From Geosiphon pyriformis (lineage: Eukaryota; Glomeromycota; Glomeromycetes; Archaeosporales; Geosiphonaceae), in contig JAAOMT010000354.1 in NCBI GenBank assembly GCA_016748015.1, positions 1 through 64,000 of the forward strand: a stretch of DNA of 64,000 nucleotides. The letters run 5' to 3'. The position numbers were made by a program, and so were the translations under genes. The notes beneath the pieces were generated by a model that saw nothing but the letters and a program-made list of their open reading frames with translations, made no database searches and was not told where the DNA came from. Below, piece by piece: positions 48,541 through 60,689 of the stretch. Every line of letters starts with the position of its first letter. Position 1 is the stretch's first letter.

Positions 48541-49478
48541 AATTGTTAATATTAGTAGTTTTATAATTAAACAAAAAAGGTTTTGAAATATTTAATTAAA
48601 TAGTGAGAAATAATTAATTTTTAAAAATATTTATTTAATAAACTTTTTTAAAAGTTATATTTTAACATAATATATTTAAAATATTATAATTTTTATAAAA
48701 AACCAAATCTAATCTAATACATAATAAATTAATTTTTTTAAACATAAAAATAATACAATAAATTTTTTTTAGTTTTAAAATAAACAATAATATATTTTAT
48801 TTTATTATTAATAGCAAATATGTAATTAATAACACAAATTTTTTTATTAGTTTTTTCTAAGAAATTCTTAAAATTATATATAAATAAAATAAATAATACA
48901 GTTTAAATTTATTTTTTTGTTTTTAAGTAATTTAAATTTTAATAGTTTTTATATATATTGAATTTTTACTACTTAAAATAAATTACTAAATATTAAAAAA
49001 TTAATTTAATTCAATAAAACATTACTATAGTTTTTTTTTATCTATTTATTTAATGAGTAAAGCCCAACTATTATTTACTTCACTCATACTTTTGATTTTT
49101 CAAAATATAATTTTGCCTCTCTTCTATCTGCCTTATTTAACAACACCAAATCCTTCCATTCTTACCTTTTCTAAATATTCAATCGTGTCATTCTGGATAT
49201 TTCGGGAAGCTGGTCTTAAATATATTATCATCACTTTAATTAGTATTACAAAATAGACATATAGGATTTCCAGTAATAAGTATATCCAAGCTACCACATT
49301 AAGCCATTTGAATTTATCTGAAGAAAGCTTCAAAATTCAAGAACTCTCTTCTAGAATTACCCAGGTATTTTAAACCTCAACTTTGAAATTGCAAAATAAA
49401 ACGTTCTAGATAATTTTGATTTTGTAAAATGAGGACAAAGGCATTTAAAACAGAAAAATTACTTCGATAAATTGAGTT
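48541..49478. other. AT-rich intergenic sequence with one hydrophobic frame
   Basis: 48541–49050 has nothing recognisable. At 49133–49333 (minus) a 66-codon frame with a hydrophobic stretch (VVAWIYLLLEILYVYFVILI) could be a membrane-protein remnant. The opposite frame at 49053–49256 is equally open. I cannot choose between them. Confidence 0.4.
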
Positions 49479-49479
49479 T

Positions 49480-50932
49480 TTTTCTCTCCTGCTTTTAAAT
49501 AGATTTCAAAAGCATTTTCTAAGTTTTTTGTGGTTTCCCATCCATTTTGATAGCACCATCTAAGGTTGTATTGTATATTTTGATTTCCCATCTTTGCTGT
49601 TTTAAAAAGAATTCAAATACTTCTTTGAGATTTTTTACTGTTCCCTATCTATCTCAATAATGCATTCCAACATTTTTTTTTGACCTCAGATTTTGCACTT
49701 TTTCAAGATCATTTATTGTTCTTATTTTATTTGAATAATATGTTCAAATTAAATCTTCCGCCTTTACTGCTTTTGAATAGAGTTTAAATGCTTTTATGTC
49801 ATTTTCATTGTTCCCCATTCATTTTGATAACAATCTCTAAGAGCGTTTTGTGTAATTATATGTTTCATCTCTGCTGCTTTTGAAAAGAGTTCAAATGTTT
49901 TTTCCAAATTTTTTGTTATTCCTGATCCATTAGCATAACAATCTGCAAGATTGTATTGTACATTTGTAAGTCCTGTCTCTACTGCTTTTGAATAGAGTTC
50001 AAATGCTTTTTCCAAGTTTTTTGTCATTCCCATCCATTTCGATAACAATTTCCAAGAGCATTTTGTTCATATAAATCTCCTATCTTTGATGCTTTTGAAT
50101 AATGTTCAAATGCTTTTTCCAAGTTTTTTATCATTTTCAATCCATTTCAATAACACCATCCAAGATTGGATTGTGCTTTTATATCTCTGCTTTTGAATAG
50201 AGTTCAAATGCATTTTCGTCATTTTTCATTGTTCTTACTCCATTTTGATAGCATTTACAAGATTGTATTAGATATCCCGCCTCTGCTGCTTTTGAAGAGT
50301 TCTAATGCTTTTTCCTCATTTTTTGTTGTTCCTAATCCATTTCGACAGCAACTTGTAAGATTGATCTATGCACTTGTATCTTCCACCTTTGTTGCTTTTG
50401 AAAAGAGTTCTAATGCTTTTTCCTCATTTTTCATTGTTCCTAATCCATTTAGATAGCAATTTGCAAGATTTATTTGTGCACTTGTATTACTTCTCTCCAA
50501 TGCTTTTGAAAAGAGTTTAATTGCTTTTCCTCTATTTTGTGAAGTAATAATTGCATTATTATAACAACGTTTTAAGAATAATTGTTCCATAGAATCTTCT
50601 GCTTTCGCTGCTTTCTGAAATTCTAAAAAATTTTTTGTTAAATTAGGAATAGTTCCAATCCCACGTTCTAAAGAAAAGCCGAGCAAAATATAGTCTATCA
50701 AATGCTTTGAACTTTTATTTTTCAAATAATTGTATAAGTCTTCGGGTTTTTTTTGATTACGCTCAAGATATTCTTTCACCAAGTTAGCAACTTTTGAATA
50801 TTCACTAGCTGAGAAAATGGCCAAACTTTTTTTGATGACTATGAATGCTCCAAGACATTTGAGAGATGGTGTTTTCTTTTGAATTGATGAAGTTGAAAAA
50901 AAGATTTCCAAGCAACACAAATGCAATATCAA
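49480..50932 (-). pseudogene. Sel1-like repeat protein gene, inverted paralogue, frameshifted
   Basis: The first 188 codons (50366–50932) are open: ASEYSKVANLVKEYLERNQK, LLGFSLERGIGTIPNLTKNF then LEFQKAAKAEDSMEQLFLKR and the first Sel1 units. This stretch is in frame where the plus-strand paralogue is frameshifted. Beyond 50366 the repeats continue to about 49500 in changing frames (one piece 49794–50048). Homology with the other copy includes about 60 bp upstream of the start (TTTATTTATTAGC and CCTTCTTTACT). About 9 repeat units are recognisable against about 14 in the other copy. Partly a pseudogene, or affected by homopolymer errors. Confidence 0.85.
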
Positions 50933-51254
50933 ACTTCAATATTTTTGAATAAGTAAAGAAGGATTTTAAGGAGTTCGCCTTTGCTAATAAATAAAAATCT
51001 TAGCCTATATTTTCATTAGATCACATTTCTAAAAAGCTTGTTTTTTTTATTTTAAAAGAAAGAAATGGAAGCTCTAATTATTTATAATTGTTTTTTTAAA
51101 ATTATTTATCAATCTTTTTATTAATCCAATAATAACTATTTTAATTATTTTCAAAGTACATAATTAAACAAGTTACTTCAACCTTTTATAACCTTTTATG
51201 GTAATGCATAAACAATAGAATCATTAATATGTTGAATTCCACCACGTTTAAATT

Positions 51255-53165
51255 TTTTGGTTTGATTTATACAAAAATTTCATATGGGCTCGCAATTTCA
51301 TGATGCGATTCTAATAATATAATAAAAAGTACATTAAGATTATTTTAAAAATAATAATCGAACCAAATGATAAAATTTGTTACCTTAAAATTGATCATTA
51401 TTTTAATGATACCAGATAGATTCTCTAGATCCAGTGATGTATCTGGAATCGTAAATCCATCAAATTGATCAACCAAATATATTCCATCCACCCAATGCAT
51501 CGAATACATTAAAAACTCCTTTCCTAAATTATTAAAGTATATTTAAGATTAGTAAATATTATATTAAAAAATTAANNNNNNNNNNNNNNNNNNNNNNNNN
51601 NNNNNNNNNNNNNNNNNNNNNNNNNNNNNNNNNNNNNNNNNNNNNNNNNNNNNNNNNNNNNNNNNNNNNNNNNNNNNNNNNNNNNNNNNNNNNNNNNNNN
51701 NNNNNNNNNNNNNNNNNNNNNNNNNNNNNNNNNNNNNNNNNNNNNNNNNNNNNNNNNNNNNNNNNNNNNNNNNNNNNNNNNNNNNNNNNNNNNNNNNNNN
51801 NNNNNNNNNNNNNNNNNNNNNNNNNNNNNNNNNNNNNNNNNNNNNNNNNNNNNNNNNNNNNNNNNNNNNNNNNNNNNNNNNNNNNNNNNNNNNNNNNNNN
51901 NNNNNNNNNNNNNNNNNNNNNNNNNNNNNNNNNNNNNNNNNNNNNNNNNNNNNNNNNNNNNNNNNNNNNNNNNNNNNNNNNNNNNNNNNNNNNNNNNNNN
52001 NNNNNNNNNNNNNNNNNNNNNNNNNNNNNNNNNNNNNNNNNNNNNNNNNNNNNNNNNNNNNNNNNNNNNNNNNNNNNNNNNNNNNNNNNNNNNNNNNNNN
52101 NNNNNNNNNNNNNNNNNNNNNNNNNNNNNNNNNNNNNNNNNNNNNNNNNNNNNNNNNNNNNNNNNNNNNNNNNNNNNNNNNNNNNNNNNNNNNNNNNNNN
52201 NNNNNNNNNNNNNNNNNNNNNNNNNNNNNNNNNNNNNNNNNNNNNNNNNNNNNNNNNNNNNNNNNNNNNNNNNNNNNNNNNNNNNNNNNNNNNNNNNNNN
52301 NNNNNNNNNNNNNNNNNNNNNNNNNNNNNNNNNNNNNNNNNNNNNNNNNNNNNNNNNNNNNNNNNNNNNNNNNNNNNNNNNNNNNNNNNNNNNNNNNNNN
52401 NNNNNNNNNNNNNNNNNNNNNNNNNNNNNNNNNNNNNNNNNNNNNNNNNNNNNNNNNNNNNNNNNNNNNNNNNNNNNNNNNNNNNNNNNNNNNNNNNNNN
52501 NNNNNNNNNNNNNNNNNNNNNNNNNNNNNNNNNNNNNNNNNNNNNNNNNNNNNNNNNNNNNNNNNNNNNNNNNNNTAAACTAAAAATAAATAAAAAATAA
52601 AACCTTTTCCCAGTTCGATTCCATTATTGACCACTCTTCGTTGGTAAATAAGCGCTTAATTGGACTATGAACATTATCTTCTGGTAAAAATAAAATCCGA
52701 TATCTTGCAATAGCATTTTCACTATTAATAAGCGTTTCGATAGCCGAATTTGATGAAGTCTATTATGAAATAAAGGTTTATTAATAACAGACAATAATGA
52801 AATATTTAAAAGATAGAGATTTCGGACCTCAACTAATGACAGCTCCTGGTAATACATGTTATCCGTATCCTGTTCAACAGCGTAATCTGCATCTTGTTCA
52901 TTTTTATCAAGTGAAGATGGCGTAGTATTTCCAACTTGATATTGCTTCTTTATCGTTCGTTCCTCATTAAAAGCAACATCTCTTCTTTTTCTTAAAAGAT
53001 AATTGCTCTGATCAGAAGTTGATTCTCCCTAGGTTATATAACAAAGAAATATAGGTTTAAAAGTTAGCGATCAAACTTAGAACGAACTAAATAAAAACAT
53101 TGATCTTACCTTTTCGTGAAATTCACCAACCTTTCTATATAATACGATGAAAGTCTCAATGTATT
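51255..53165 (-). CDS. Unrecognised multi-exon gene interrupted by an assembly gap
   Basis: Exon-like pieces with GT–AG borders: FIVLYRKVGEFHEK (53113–53155 region); 52825–53031 GESTSDQSNYLLRKRRDVAF then TIKKQYQVGNTTPSSLDKNE and NMYYQELSLVE; 52604–52759 TSSNSAIETLINSENAIARY then LFLPEDNVHSPIKRLFTNEE and a GTTTTA donor; after the gap, 51384–51525 GKEFLMYSMHWVDGIYLVDQ then FDGFTIPDTSLDLENLSG; and a last exon near 51258–51325 with NRIMKLRAHMKFLYKSNQK. Frames are consistent within pieces. I do not recognise the family. The central part is missing in the Ns, so length and joins are unknown. Confidence 0.5.
51576..52575. other. Assembly gap of exactly 1000 N
   Basis: The run is exactly 1000 N, a typical placeholder rather than a measured distance. 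It falls inside the gene at 51255–53165. Any reading frame drawn through it is meaningless. Confidence 0.99.
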
Positions 53166-53312
53166 TAAATCATCAGACTTTTTTAGTAGTTCGAATCTAT
53201 TCTCATCAAGACTTCACAAGATTTTGTTGATTTTGCCTCTACAACGAAAAATTAATATTTTCAAAAATATATACAGGCCAATATCATGCAAAATCGTAAT
53301 TACTTACTAATA

Positions 53313-54365
53313 TACTGGAATAGAGCGCAGGCTGAGGCACTAAGAGTCATTACATAACAAGTCATAGAGATTTGCCCATAACATTCTAATCCAAACATCG
53401 GCCAAAGGGTTAAACCAAAAGGGCGTAGGATAATGTACTAGAAATAGAGCCCAGGCTGAGGCACTAAGAGCCATTACGAACACGTAACAAGTCATACCGA
53501 TTTGCCCATAACACTCTAATCTTGCGATAATATACTGGAAATAGAGCGCAGGCTGAGGCACTAAGAGTCATTACATAACAAGTCATAGAGATTTGCCCAT
53601 AACATTCTAATCCAAACATCGGCCAAAGGGTTAAACCAAAAGAGCGTAGGATAATATACTAGAAATAGAGCGCAGGCTGAGGTACTAAGAGCCATTACGA
53701 ACACGTAACAAGTCATACCGATTTGCCCATAACACTTTAATCTTGCGATAATATACTGGAAATAGAGCGCAGGCTGAGGCACTAAGAGTCATTACGTAAC
53801 AAGTCATAGAGATTTGCCCATAACATTCTAATCCAAACATCGGCCAAATGGTTTAACCAAAAGAGCGTAGGATAATATACTAGAAATAGAGCGCAGGCTG
53901 AGGTACTAAGAGCCATTACGAACACGTAACAAGTCATACCGATTTGCCCATAACACTCTAATCATAGGATAATATACTGGAAATAGAGCGCAGGCTGAGG
54001 CACTAAGAGTCATTACGTAACAAGTCATAGAGATTTGCCCATAACATTCTAATCCAAACATCGGCCAAAGGGTTAAACCAAAAGAGCGTAGGATAATATA
54101 CTAGAAATAGAACGCATGCTGAGGTACTAAGAGCCATTACGTAACAAGTCATAGAGATTTGCCCATAACATTCTAATCCAAACATCGGCCAAAGGGTTAA
54201 ACCAAAAGAGCGTAGGATAATATACTAGAAATAGAGCACAGGCTGAGGTACTAAGAGCCATTACGAACACGTCAAAAGTCATAGCGATTGCCCATAACAT
54301 TCTAATCCAAACATCGGCCAAAGGGTTAAACAAAAGGGCGTAGGATAATATACTAGAATAGAGAC
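53313..54365. repeat. Minisatellite, 221-bp unit, about 4.8 copies
   Basis: The anchor GAGCGCAGGCTGAGG recurs at 53323, 53544, 53765 and 53986, each 221 bp apart. Every unit is itself two related halves of about 124 and 97 bp, sharing CAGGCTGAGG-ACTAAGAG-CATTAC and AGTCATA-GATTTGCCCATAAC; the longer half adds CAAACATCGGCCAAAGGG. The last copies are rearranged (a half without GAACAC near 54107). Copies are nearly identical and higher in G+C than their surroundings, so the array is young. 221 is not a multiple of 3, which argues against a repeated protein. Confidence 0.93.
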
Positions 54366-54525
54366 TGAGTCACGAAGTCATCACCAGTCTTATTTGTTTC
54401 CATCGTGGCATCTTGTAAATTTTGCATCTGCACCTTCCACTCGTTCTTTTCTACCTCTAGGTTTTTTACTTCCTTTTCTTCTATCCACTTTTTCATTTCC
54501 TTTTCGTTCGGATACTCTTCTTTAA
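54362..54525 (-). pseudogene. Coiled-coil-like exon remnant next to the minisatellite
   Basis: The minus frame reads IKEEYPNEKEMKKWIEEKEV, then KNLEVEKNEWKVQMQNLQDA and TMETNKTGDD before running into the minisatellite. Charged heptad-like spacing suggests a coiled coil. A TGA precedes it at about 54523. No family recognised. The repeat array may have grown inside or beside this gene. Confidence 0.4.
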
Positions 54526-55019
54526 TTCACTTAACCTTTCTCTTCAATGCTTATTTAATATCTCGCCATAGTGTTTTGCGTGTTTGTTATGGTTTGGGAA
54601 GATATGGCCTATATATATGTTTGGTTCGTGTTAATGACGTTTTAGATCTTTGATTTATGAGTATAAATTTACCATTTAGGTTACAAACCCACTATTGTTA
54701 AATTAATCAGAGTTTTTAACCTTTGCAGTATCCCTATATAATATCATTGTTATTTAATAATTGTTAAATCGACCCACCCACAACACGTGATATCATTTAC
54801 GTCATAGTTTCGTATTCAACTATATATAGGAACATATTAACGAAGTGTTTTTTTAATTATAAAACACTATAAATTACTTAAGACATAATAAAAAATTAAA
54901 TATATAATCTATATTCAATTTTATATAAGAAAAAGCTATTTTTTATTTTAATTAAACTAATATTTATTAGAATTACTAATAAATAAATATTAAAATTCTA
55001 TATATATTAATATTACATG
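54526..55019. other. Intergenic, AT-rich
   Basis: Nothing recognisable apart from CACGTG (about 54785) and a TTACGTCATA site (about 54798), which resemble bHLH and bZIP binding motifs; with no gene start nearby their meaning is open. Confidence 0.4.
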
Positions 55020-56850
55020 TTAAACCTGCTCAAAAGTTTTTAGATTGTAAAAAAAAAGGTGGTAAATTACATCACCAAAAAAATCACAAGACAAACAAGC
55101 CTTTGACTTCAAATTCCTATGAATCAAAGCATTCCATTTATTGTATATACCAATAGGAATGAAGCTGAATTGTGTCCTGTAACTAATGATAGAATAAAGC
55201 ATGGCTGATACCAAATATGAAAACTGCTTGTCTGAGAAAGCCTTCTTCAAAATAAGGTTGGCAAAAAACCAAACATTAGAATGCACCTTAGCCAAGCTAG
55301 GCTTTGAAAGTTTATCAGTAGACAGATAAATGCCAAGATAGCAATAAAATTTGCTTCTTTTGACAATAGAAATAGATAACCTACTAATTGACAGAGAAGG
55401 ATGCTCAACACTGTAATTGATAGGAATGGCTATTATTTTGTTATTATTTATTAAAATGTTATTAATATGGAAAAAATTACTGGCAATATCTAGAATATAT
55501 TGGGTAGCCCTTAGATTACAGCCAATCCAAATAGTGTTATTTACAAATGCATTAGCAGTGAAAAAGAAAATCAGCCCAGCTTGAGTTTTAGCATGACTTG
55601 TCTTGAAAATAAAGTGAAAAATCAACCTATATTCACATAAGCTTTCCTGTTTTTTAACTTCGCACAACAAAAAATCATAGAATATACACCAAAGAAGAGG
55701 TGAGAACACCTCCTCTTAATCCAAACTATTATGTACTGAATATCTGTTTGTCAAACCAAAGTCAGTCATAACCCTGTTAACATAACTACCATAAATACAG
55801 CCAAAAAATTGAATAAACTTGCTGCATATTTTTATCTTAACCAGACTCTTTTTGAGATACTTCTATTCAACAAAATCATATGTCTTCTGCATATCCTGCA
55901 AAACTAACCATAGCTTATGGTTCTTCTTTAATACATCTTTAATCACTGATCTAATTGCAAAGATAGGAAACTGTGTAGTTGTACTCTTTAAAACTGAAAA
56001 ATTGTTCTTATGGAAAACATTGTACATACTGCATGCCAACAAAATTCTATTAGAGAGAACTTTAGAGAGAATTTTACATGCAGTCTTAATTAAAGCAATA
56101 GAATAAATATTTATTAGAACACTTTTCCATTTATACAGTTTGGAAATCATTGAAACCCAAGCCTTTCTTCAAAAACTAAGCACCAATTCACTAATTAAAC
56201 AAGAATTCAAGAGCTCTAAGAACATATCCAAAATTGTCTTGTTGCAATATTTCCAAAGTTTATTAGAAATACCAGAAAGTCCAGCAGTTTTGTCATCGGA
56301 AAAATTAGAACAATTCATCAAAACCAATTGGACACATCACTTCTGAAAAGACTTCATTAAAAACATACTCTAAAGATTGATATTGATGGCACTAATTTCT
56401 GAATACATCAGCAATAATTGCACATTTTCTGGTCCAACCTTCCATAACCATATCCATCTTGGCTTTAATTCAATCAGATTCTAGAACCAGTTTATCATCA
56501 ACTACCAGATAATCCAGAACCATTTTATGAAAAAGACATTCTAAAATGCTCCTAATAGTGTGGTCTTTATTCATCTCAAAACTCTCTATTCTCCTATTAA
56601 TAACATATCTAATGTTTGCTTTTTTAGCTTTCTTAAATTCTGCAAGTTTGCTGATATAATATGACTTTCTTACTTTAAAAAAAGCAGAACATACACAATT
56701 AAAGTTAGCACCAGAATTTAAAAGAGTCTTAATATTTGAGACATTATTGTCATCTAAAGAAGACCAAAGATTCAACAGAGATATAAATTTACTCTTAAGA
56801 CTCATATAAGAACATCTAATAATTTTTGACACTAAAAGCTCCAATCTGTA
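55020..56850 (-). pseudogene. LINE D ORF2 linker and reverse transcriptase
   Basis: 56470–56844 (minus) is a linker with AKKANIRYVINRRIESFEMN and VVDDKLVLESD. After stops the RT entry motif (K-T-A-G-L-S-G equivalent, about 56280) and LIKTACKILSKVLSNRILLA (about 56085–56030), VLKSTTTQFPIFAIR and LQDMQKTYDFVE follow, then 55020–55709 with FSPLLWCIFYDFLL, FTANAFVNNTIW (both Asp of the F-x-D-D box now Asn), and FYCYLGIYLSTDKLSKPSLA. Catalytically dead. Confidence 0.85.
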
Positions 56851-57039
56851 AAATTTAGAAGATTTCTTGATAAACTCCTCAGTGTAACCTTTGTACTATT
56901 TTCTTTTAAACATTCTATTAACTAACAAGATTATAATTTTGTAAACAATATCCTATATTGTATCCAAATTTGAGAACTTCTTACATATATCAAATTCATT
57001 TGAAAACATAGTAGTATTAACCACTATAGTACTCTTAAA

Positions 57040-57800
57040 CTTGCTTTATTTTAACTCATCAGCATTTTTGAAGTCAAACTTCCAATAATCTCTATTCACT
57101 CATTTGCACACTGAGTTTAGCCACATATTCAGTAATTTACCCAAACTCACAGAGACAGAAACAGCTTTGTAATCAGTATCAAAATGTTCACTAATATCCA
57201 AAACATCATAACCTACCATCACATTAACCAAATTCAAAGAAATAAACATGTAATCAATTGTCTTTTCCACATCTCTTGAATTTTTCTATGTAGGATCCTT
57301 CATGATTAGACTTTCCAACAAAAAATTGACCAACTCTAAACCAAAGCACTTTCTGAAATTTACACACTTGTGAAAACCATTTTCATTGAAATTACCACCC
57401 AAGATAACAAAAAAAGACTTATTTGTAGTCTTTGCAATCAAAAAATTAATATTACCAGCTTGAAAAAACCAAATCACAGAAGAAACACCAATGTAAAGTC
57501 CCAAAATTAAAACAGAAAGTTTATTCTTAAAGAGTAACTTGACAGAAAGAAGCCAATCAGGCATCTCAGAAATTCTACACATGTAATGAGCCAAAAAAAT
57601 GTCCATAATGATAGCAATACCAGAATCCAAATAACCAAAGTCCATACCAGAAGTAAAGACATAGACACCATCAAACTTATTAGCAATCCATGGACAGACT
57701 TTACCCTTTAACTTAGTTTCAGTAATAATTAAAATCAAATTGCCCATATTCTTATGCCAACAAACTATATCTTTCTGCTTTACAGAATTGTTCATACCCT
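57040..57800 (-). pseudogene. LINE D ORF2 APE-type endonuclease
   Basis: This domain nicks target DNA to start reverse transcription. MNNSVKQKDIVCWHKNMGNL (57736–57795) is followed by ITETKLKGKVCPW with the catalytic Glu, SVLILGLYIGVSS, VILGGNFNENG (canonical GDFN, with Asp changed to Gly/Asn), and, past a stop at about 57285, KTIDYMFIS and ISEHFDTDYKAV, the counterpart of the S-D-H motif. Two of the catalytic positions are altered. Confidence 0.8.
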
Positions 57801-58239
57801 AAGCATTACATATAACAATTTTCCAAACCAAACTGATCATTAAGATGAAAAGAAAACCAACAAATCCAAACCAGAACACAAATAATCCAATCTCTCCAAA
57901 ACTGAATTAATTAATGCCTTTAAAGCCACTATTTTCAACTCCAGCTACCCACTTTGGTGGTCAAAATCTTAGAACTACTAGAGCTGAAGTCAGCAATCAC
58001 ATTAAAACTAGCAGAGAAAAAGAGAATAGATAATACCAATACATTATCCAAAACCATATCTAAATCCAAAACAGGAGCTAGAGAAACAAAAGCAACTGGA
58101 AAGGGAGTGGAAAAAAAAGTAGTCAAAGATACCAACTTCACAAAACTCAATTTTTTCAATAAAACAGAAATCTAATCTGACAAAAGCTCCAAAGAATGTT
58201 TTAAAACTGCCAAATGATTACTTAAGCCAGAGGTATCAG

Positions 58240-59690
58240 CTGAAATGAGAAAAAAAGTACCACCCAAACTTGAGACACCAAAAAAAAGAGAACTAGAACC
58301 AGACCTAAAGTAAGCACTACTAGAAGAATTAGCTAGTAAGACCACTTAGACCCAAGATTTGTCACCAAAAGCAGTAGAACAAAAGATCGGAACATCTTTT
58401 TTTTCATACAACTTGGCAAGCCAAAAGCAAACTTCCTCTAAAACAATTTTCTTATATAATTTCTTAGATGACAGCAGCACAAGTATATTTGAAGTATTAC
58501 ATTTAAGAGCTGAATGTCCAAAACACCCACACTTTTGACAACAAACCAAATTCATCCTAGTCCAAGATAGTTTTATTCTATCATAAATAGGCTTTATGTG
58601 AAAGACAGATTTCAAATCATCATCAAAGTCAAAACCAACCACAGCACAGTAAATCTTATTACCAGTTTTTATAGATCTGTTTATGATACAGGTTTTTCCA
58701 CCAGCCTTTTTCAGAAGAGTTCTAAGATCATGTGCTATTGTTCCCACTGGCAAAGTAAATAAAAATACTCTAAACCAATTCCTAGATGTCCAAATCTCAT
58801 GATTTCTCACAGCTTTGGCTATACACACAGAATTTTTACCAATTAGAAATGACCACTTAGAAGCCAACAAATTAGCTTAGTCTAATTTAGCAAACTTTAT
58901 CATAATCTTTTGTCATATTCCAATTAATTGAATTTTGATCAACTTAATTTCTCCAAATTCAGATACTGCAGTAATAATCATATCTTTAAGTGTATTCATA
59001 AGAATTTTCTTGATTACTACAGCCCAATCTAACCTTATTCTTTGTCTCTTAAGATTGCTATTTATGTTGATCCTTTTTTTTCTGGCCAATGATATGGTTA
59101 TTTTTATGCTCTTTTCTGAAGTGAAGGTAGATTTAATAATTCTCTCAAATTTTGAGGAGGTAATGGCCTCCCTAAAACTATTGATTAATAAAAAATTTTT
59201 TCTAACCAACTGAGTTTTTGCCATCACCAATTTTCTTTCTACAGCTAAGAAATTAATATCTAAAGCAAACAATTTTTTGATCAACACTTCCATTGGAGTC
59301 TTGATGATTTTAAGATCAATCTACTTTTTGTCAAGAGAGATAGACAAACAAAAAAGGAGAACTACTTCATTATCATCCATATTAAAATTGGGAGAACTGA
59401 GTGGAGAGCCAAAAACAGCACTAGTATTGACTTATTTTATCTTAAGTATAATAGTAGCTAAGCCCAAAAGAGACTCACTATTTGCACCAGATATGTTAAC
59501 ATTTTCATTATTACCAAATAGACTTTTTACATCAGAATATACATTATCACTAGGCCCAGATTTACTCAAAGATATATCCTTTTTATTACCAAAGTATTAA
59601 ATATTTTTAAGGATAACTTTCTTTTTCTAAAAAAAGAAACCACCAGCAGAGCCATAAAAAGCATCTTTGAGTGTCTTTTTTTTAGACATG
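58240..59690 (-). pseudogene. LINE D ORF1: RRM-like and CCHC nucleic-acid-binding protein
   Basis: ORF1 proteins coat LINE RNA. From ATG 59690 the frame passes stops to KISNVYSDVKSLFGNN-type acidic sequence, then 58913–59293 with an RRM-like fold (KKILMN, TAVSEFGEIKLIKIQLIG) that continues across a TAG into 58346–58870 (LLASKWSFLIGKNSVCIAKA). A zinc knuckle CQKCGCFGHSALKC (about 58513–58554; C-x2-C-x4-H-x4-C) follows. The tail ends AFGDKSWV. About 450–480 codons in all, usual for this LINE type. Confidence 0.8.
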
Positions 59691-59929
59691 ATACTACTTG
59701 TAGAAGCCTCCAAATTCACAAAAAATAAGTTATTATTAAGCAAAAAAATATTGATGTAAACTAACAAAAAAAAATAAAAAACTTCTTTTTTAGAAAATGT
59801 GCTTTTTAAGGATTTTTAGAAGTGAGAAAGAAAAAAGTTTTTTTATGTATTAATTAAAATTATTATTATTATTTTTTTTTTAATAAGTCTAACAATCATT
59901 TATTTAAATTTAAAATAAACAAAATTACC

Positions 59930-60055
59930 CAAAAATAAATTTGTTTTATTATTAAAATTTTTCACTTTTTATTTTGTTTTTTTTAAAACTTTTACCAACA
60001 GAACCAAAAATAGCTTTTTTAGCCAACTTTTTTTTGTCAAATTATTATTAATAAT
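59930..60055 (-). mobile_element. Second LINE ORF1 start fragment at the inversion junction
   Basis: The minus strand reads LTKKKLAKKAIFGSVGKSFK, matching the ORF1 start of LINE D (MSKKKTLKDAFYGSAGGF). It is a separate, more decayed copy wedged between the two LINE halves. Confidence 0.55.
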
Positions 60056-60689
60056 AATTATCAGTTCTTAAACAAAAGAATTTATATTTTGTAAAATATT
60101 AATAAACATAGGTATTTGCTAAATTGACTCATTTGCAGTCCAAAAAAAAATTGGCTTTTTTTGTAACTTTTGCAAATTCTGATGGAATTTTAGGGTGCTT
60201 GTTTTCTCACAGGTCTTATGACTTGTAAGTTTTAAGTTGGAATTCACTCCAGCTTTTGTGTTTTCTGGTTTGTATAAGAGTTAGTTCTTCTAATAACTTT
60301 TTGGCAGATGTAGTATGTGTGTTTTTTGAGTGCAATTTGTTCTTGAATGGGTTTTTGAATAGTTTTTTCTGTCTTCAGAATGGTATGCCCATGTCAACTG
60401 TCTTTGGTGAATCTAAGTTTTTCAAATTTCTTCCTTCTTTTTAGTGATACAATGTTGTTTTCAATAATCAGTTTCATGATCATCATAGTGCAGTTTTCAA
60501 TTGAAATACTTTTAAGTGATGGAAAAGACTTGACCTTCGTGGCTTTGTTCCTAACTGGTTCAAGTTATCTGTTACTTTTCTCAATGAAGCAAATTTTTTC
60601 TCTGATAGCTCTTCAATTTTGGGTGATTTTGGATCTTCGAATGTTCTTGTGTTTTGTAAATTTGAGTTTATTCTTAGTTAATTAGCTCA

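Larger units (their letters stand above)
55020..59850 (-). mobile_element. LINE D: 5' half of a LINE, inverted (ORF1, endonuclease, RT)
   Basis: Read on the minus strand from about 59850: 5' UTR, ORF1 starting MSKKKTLKDAFYG at 59690 with RNA-binding and CCHC parts, ORF2 with an APE-type endonuclease, then RT, ending at LKTFEQV at 55020. The next residues of ORF2 begin at about 60120 on the opposite strand, so 55020–62625 looks like one element whose 5' portion is inverted. Stops interrupt all frames. Confidence 0.85.

Noticed and set aside
51564-52634. Long minus-strand frame across the gap
   Set aside because: It consists of 1000 N with a few real codons at each end.
53340-54333. Repeated 73-codon frames with identical starts on the minus strand
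   Set aside because: They come from the 221-bp satellite; the unit is not a multiple of 3 and the frames only restart by chance in each copy.
53313-54365. CRISPR-like array
   Set aside because: Units are too long, contiguous and without unique spacers, and the genome is eukaryotic.
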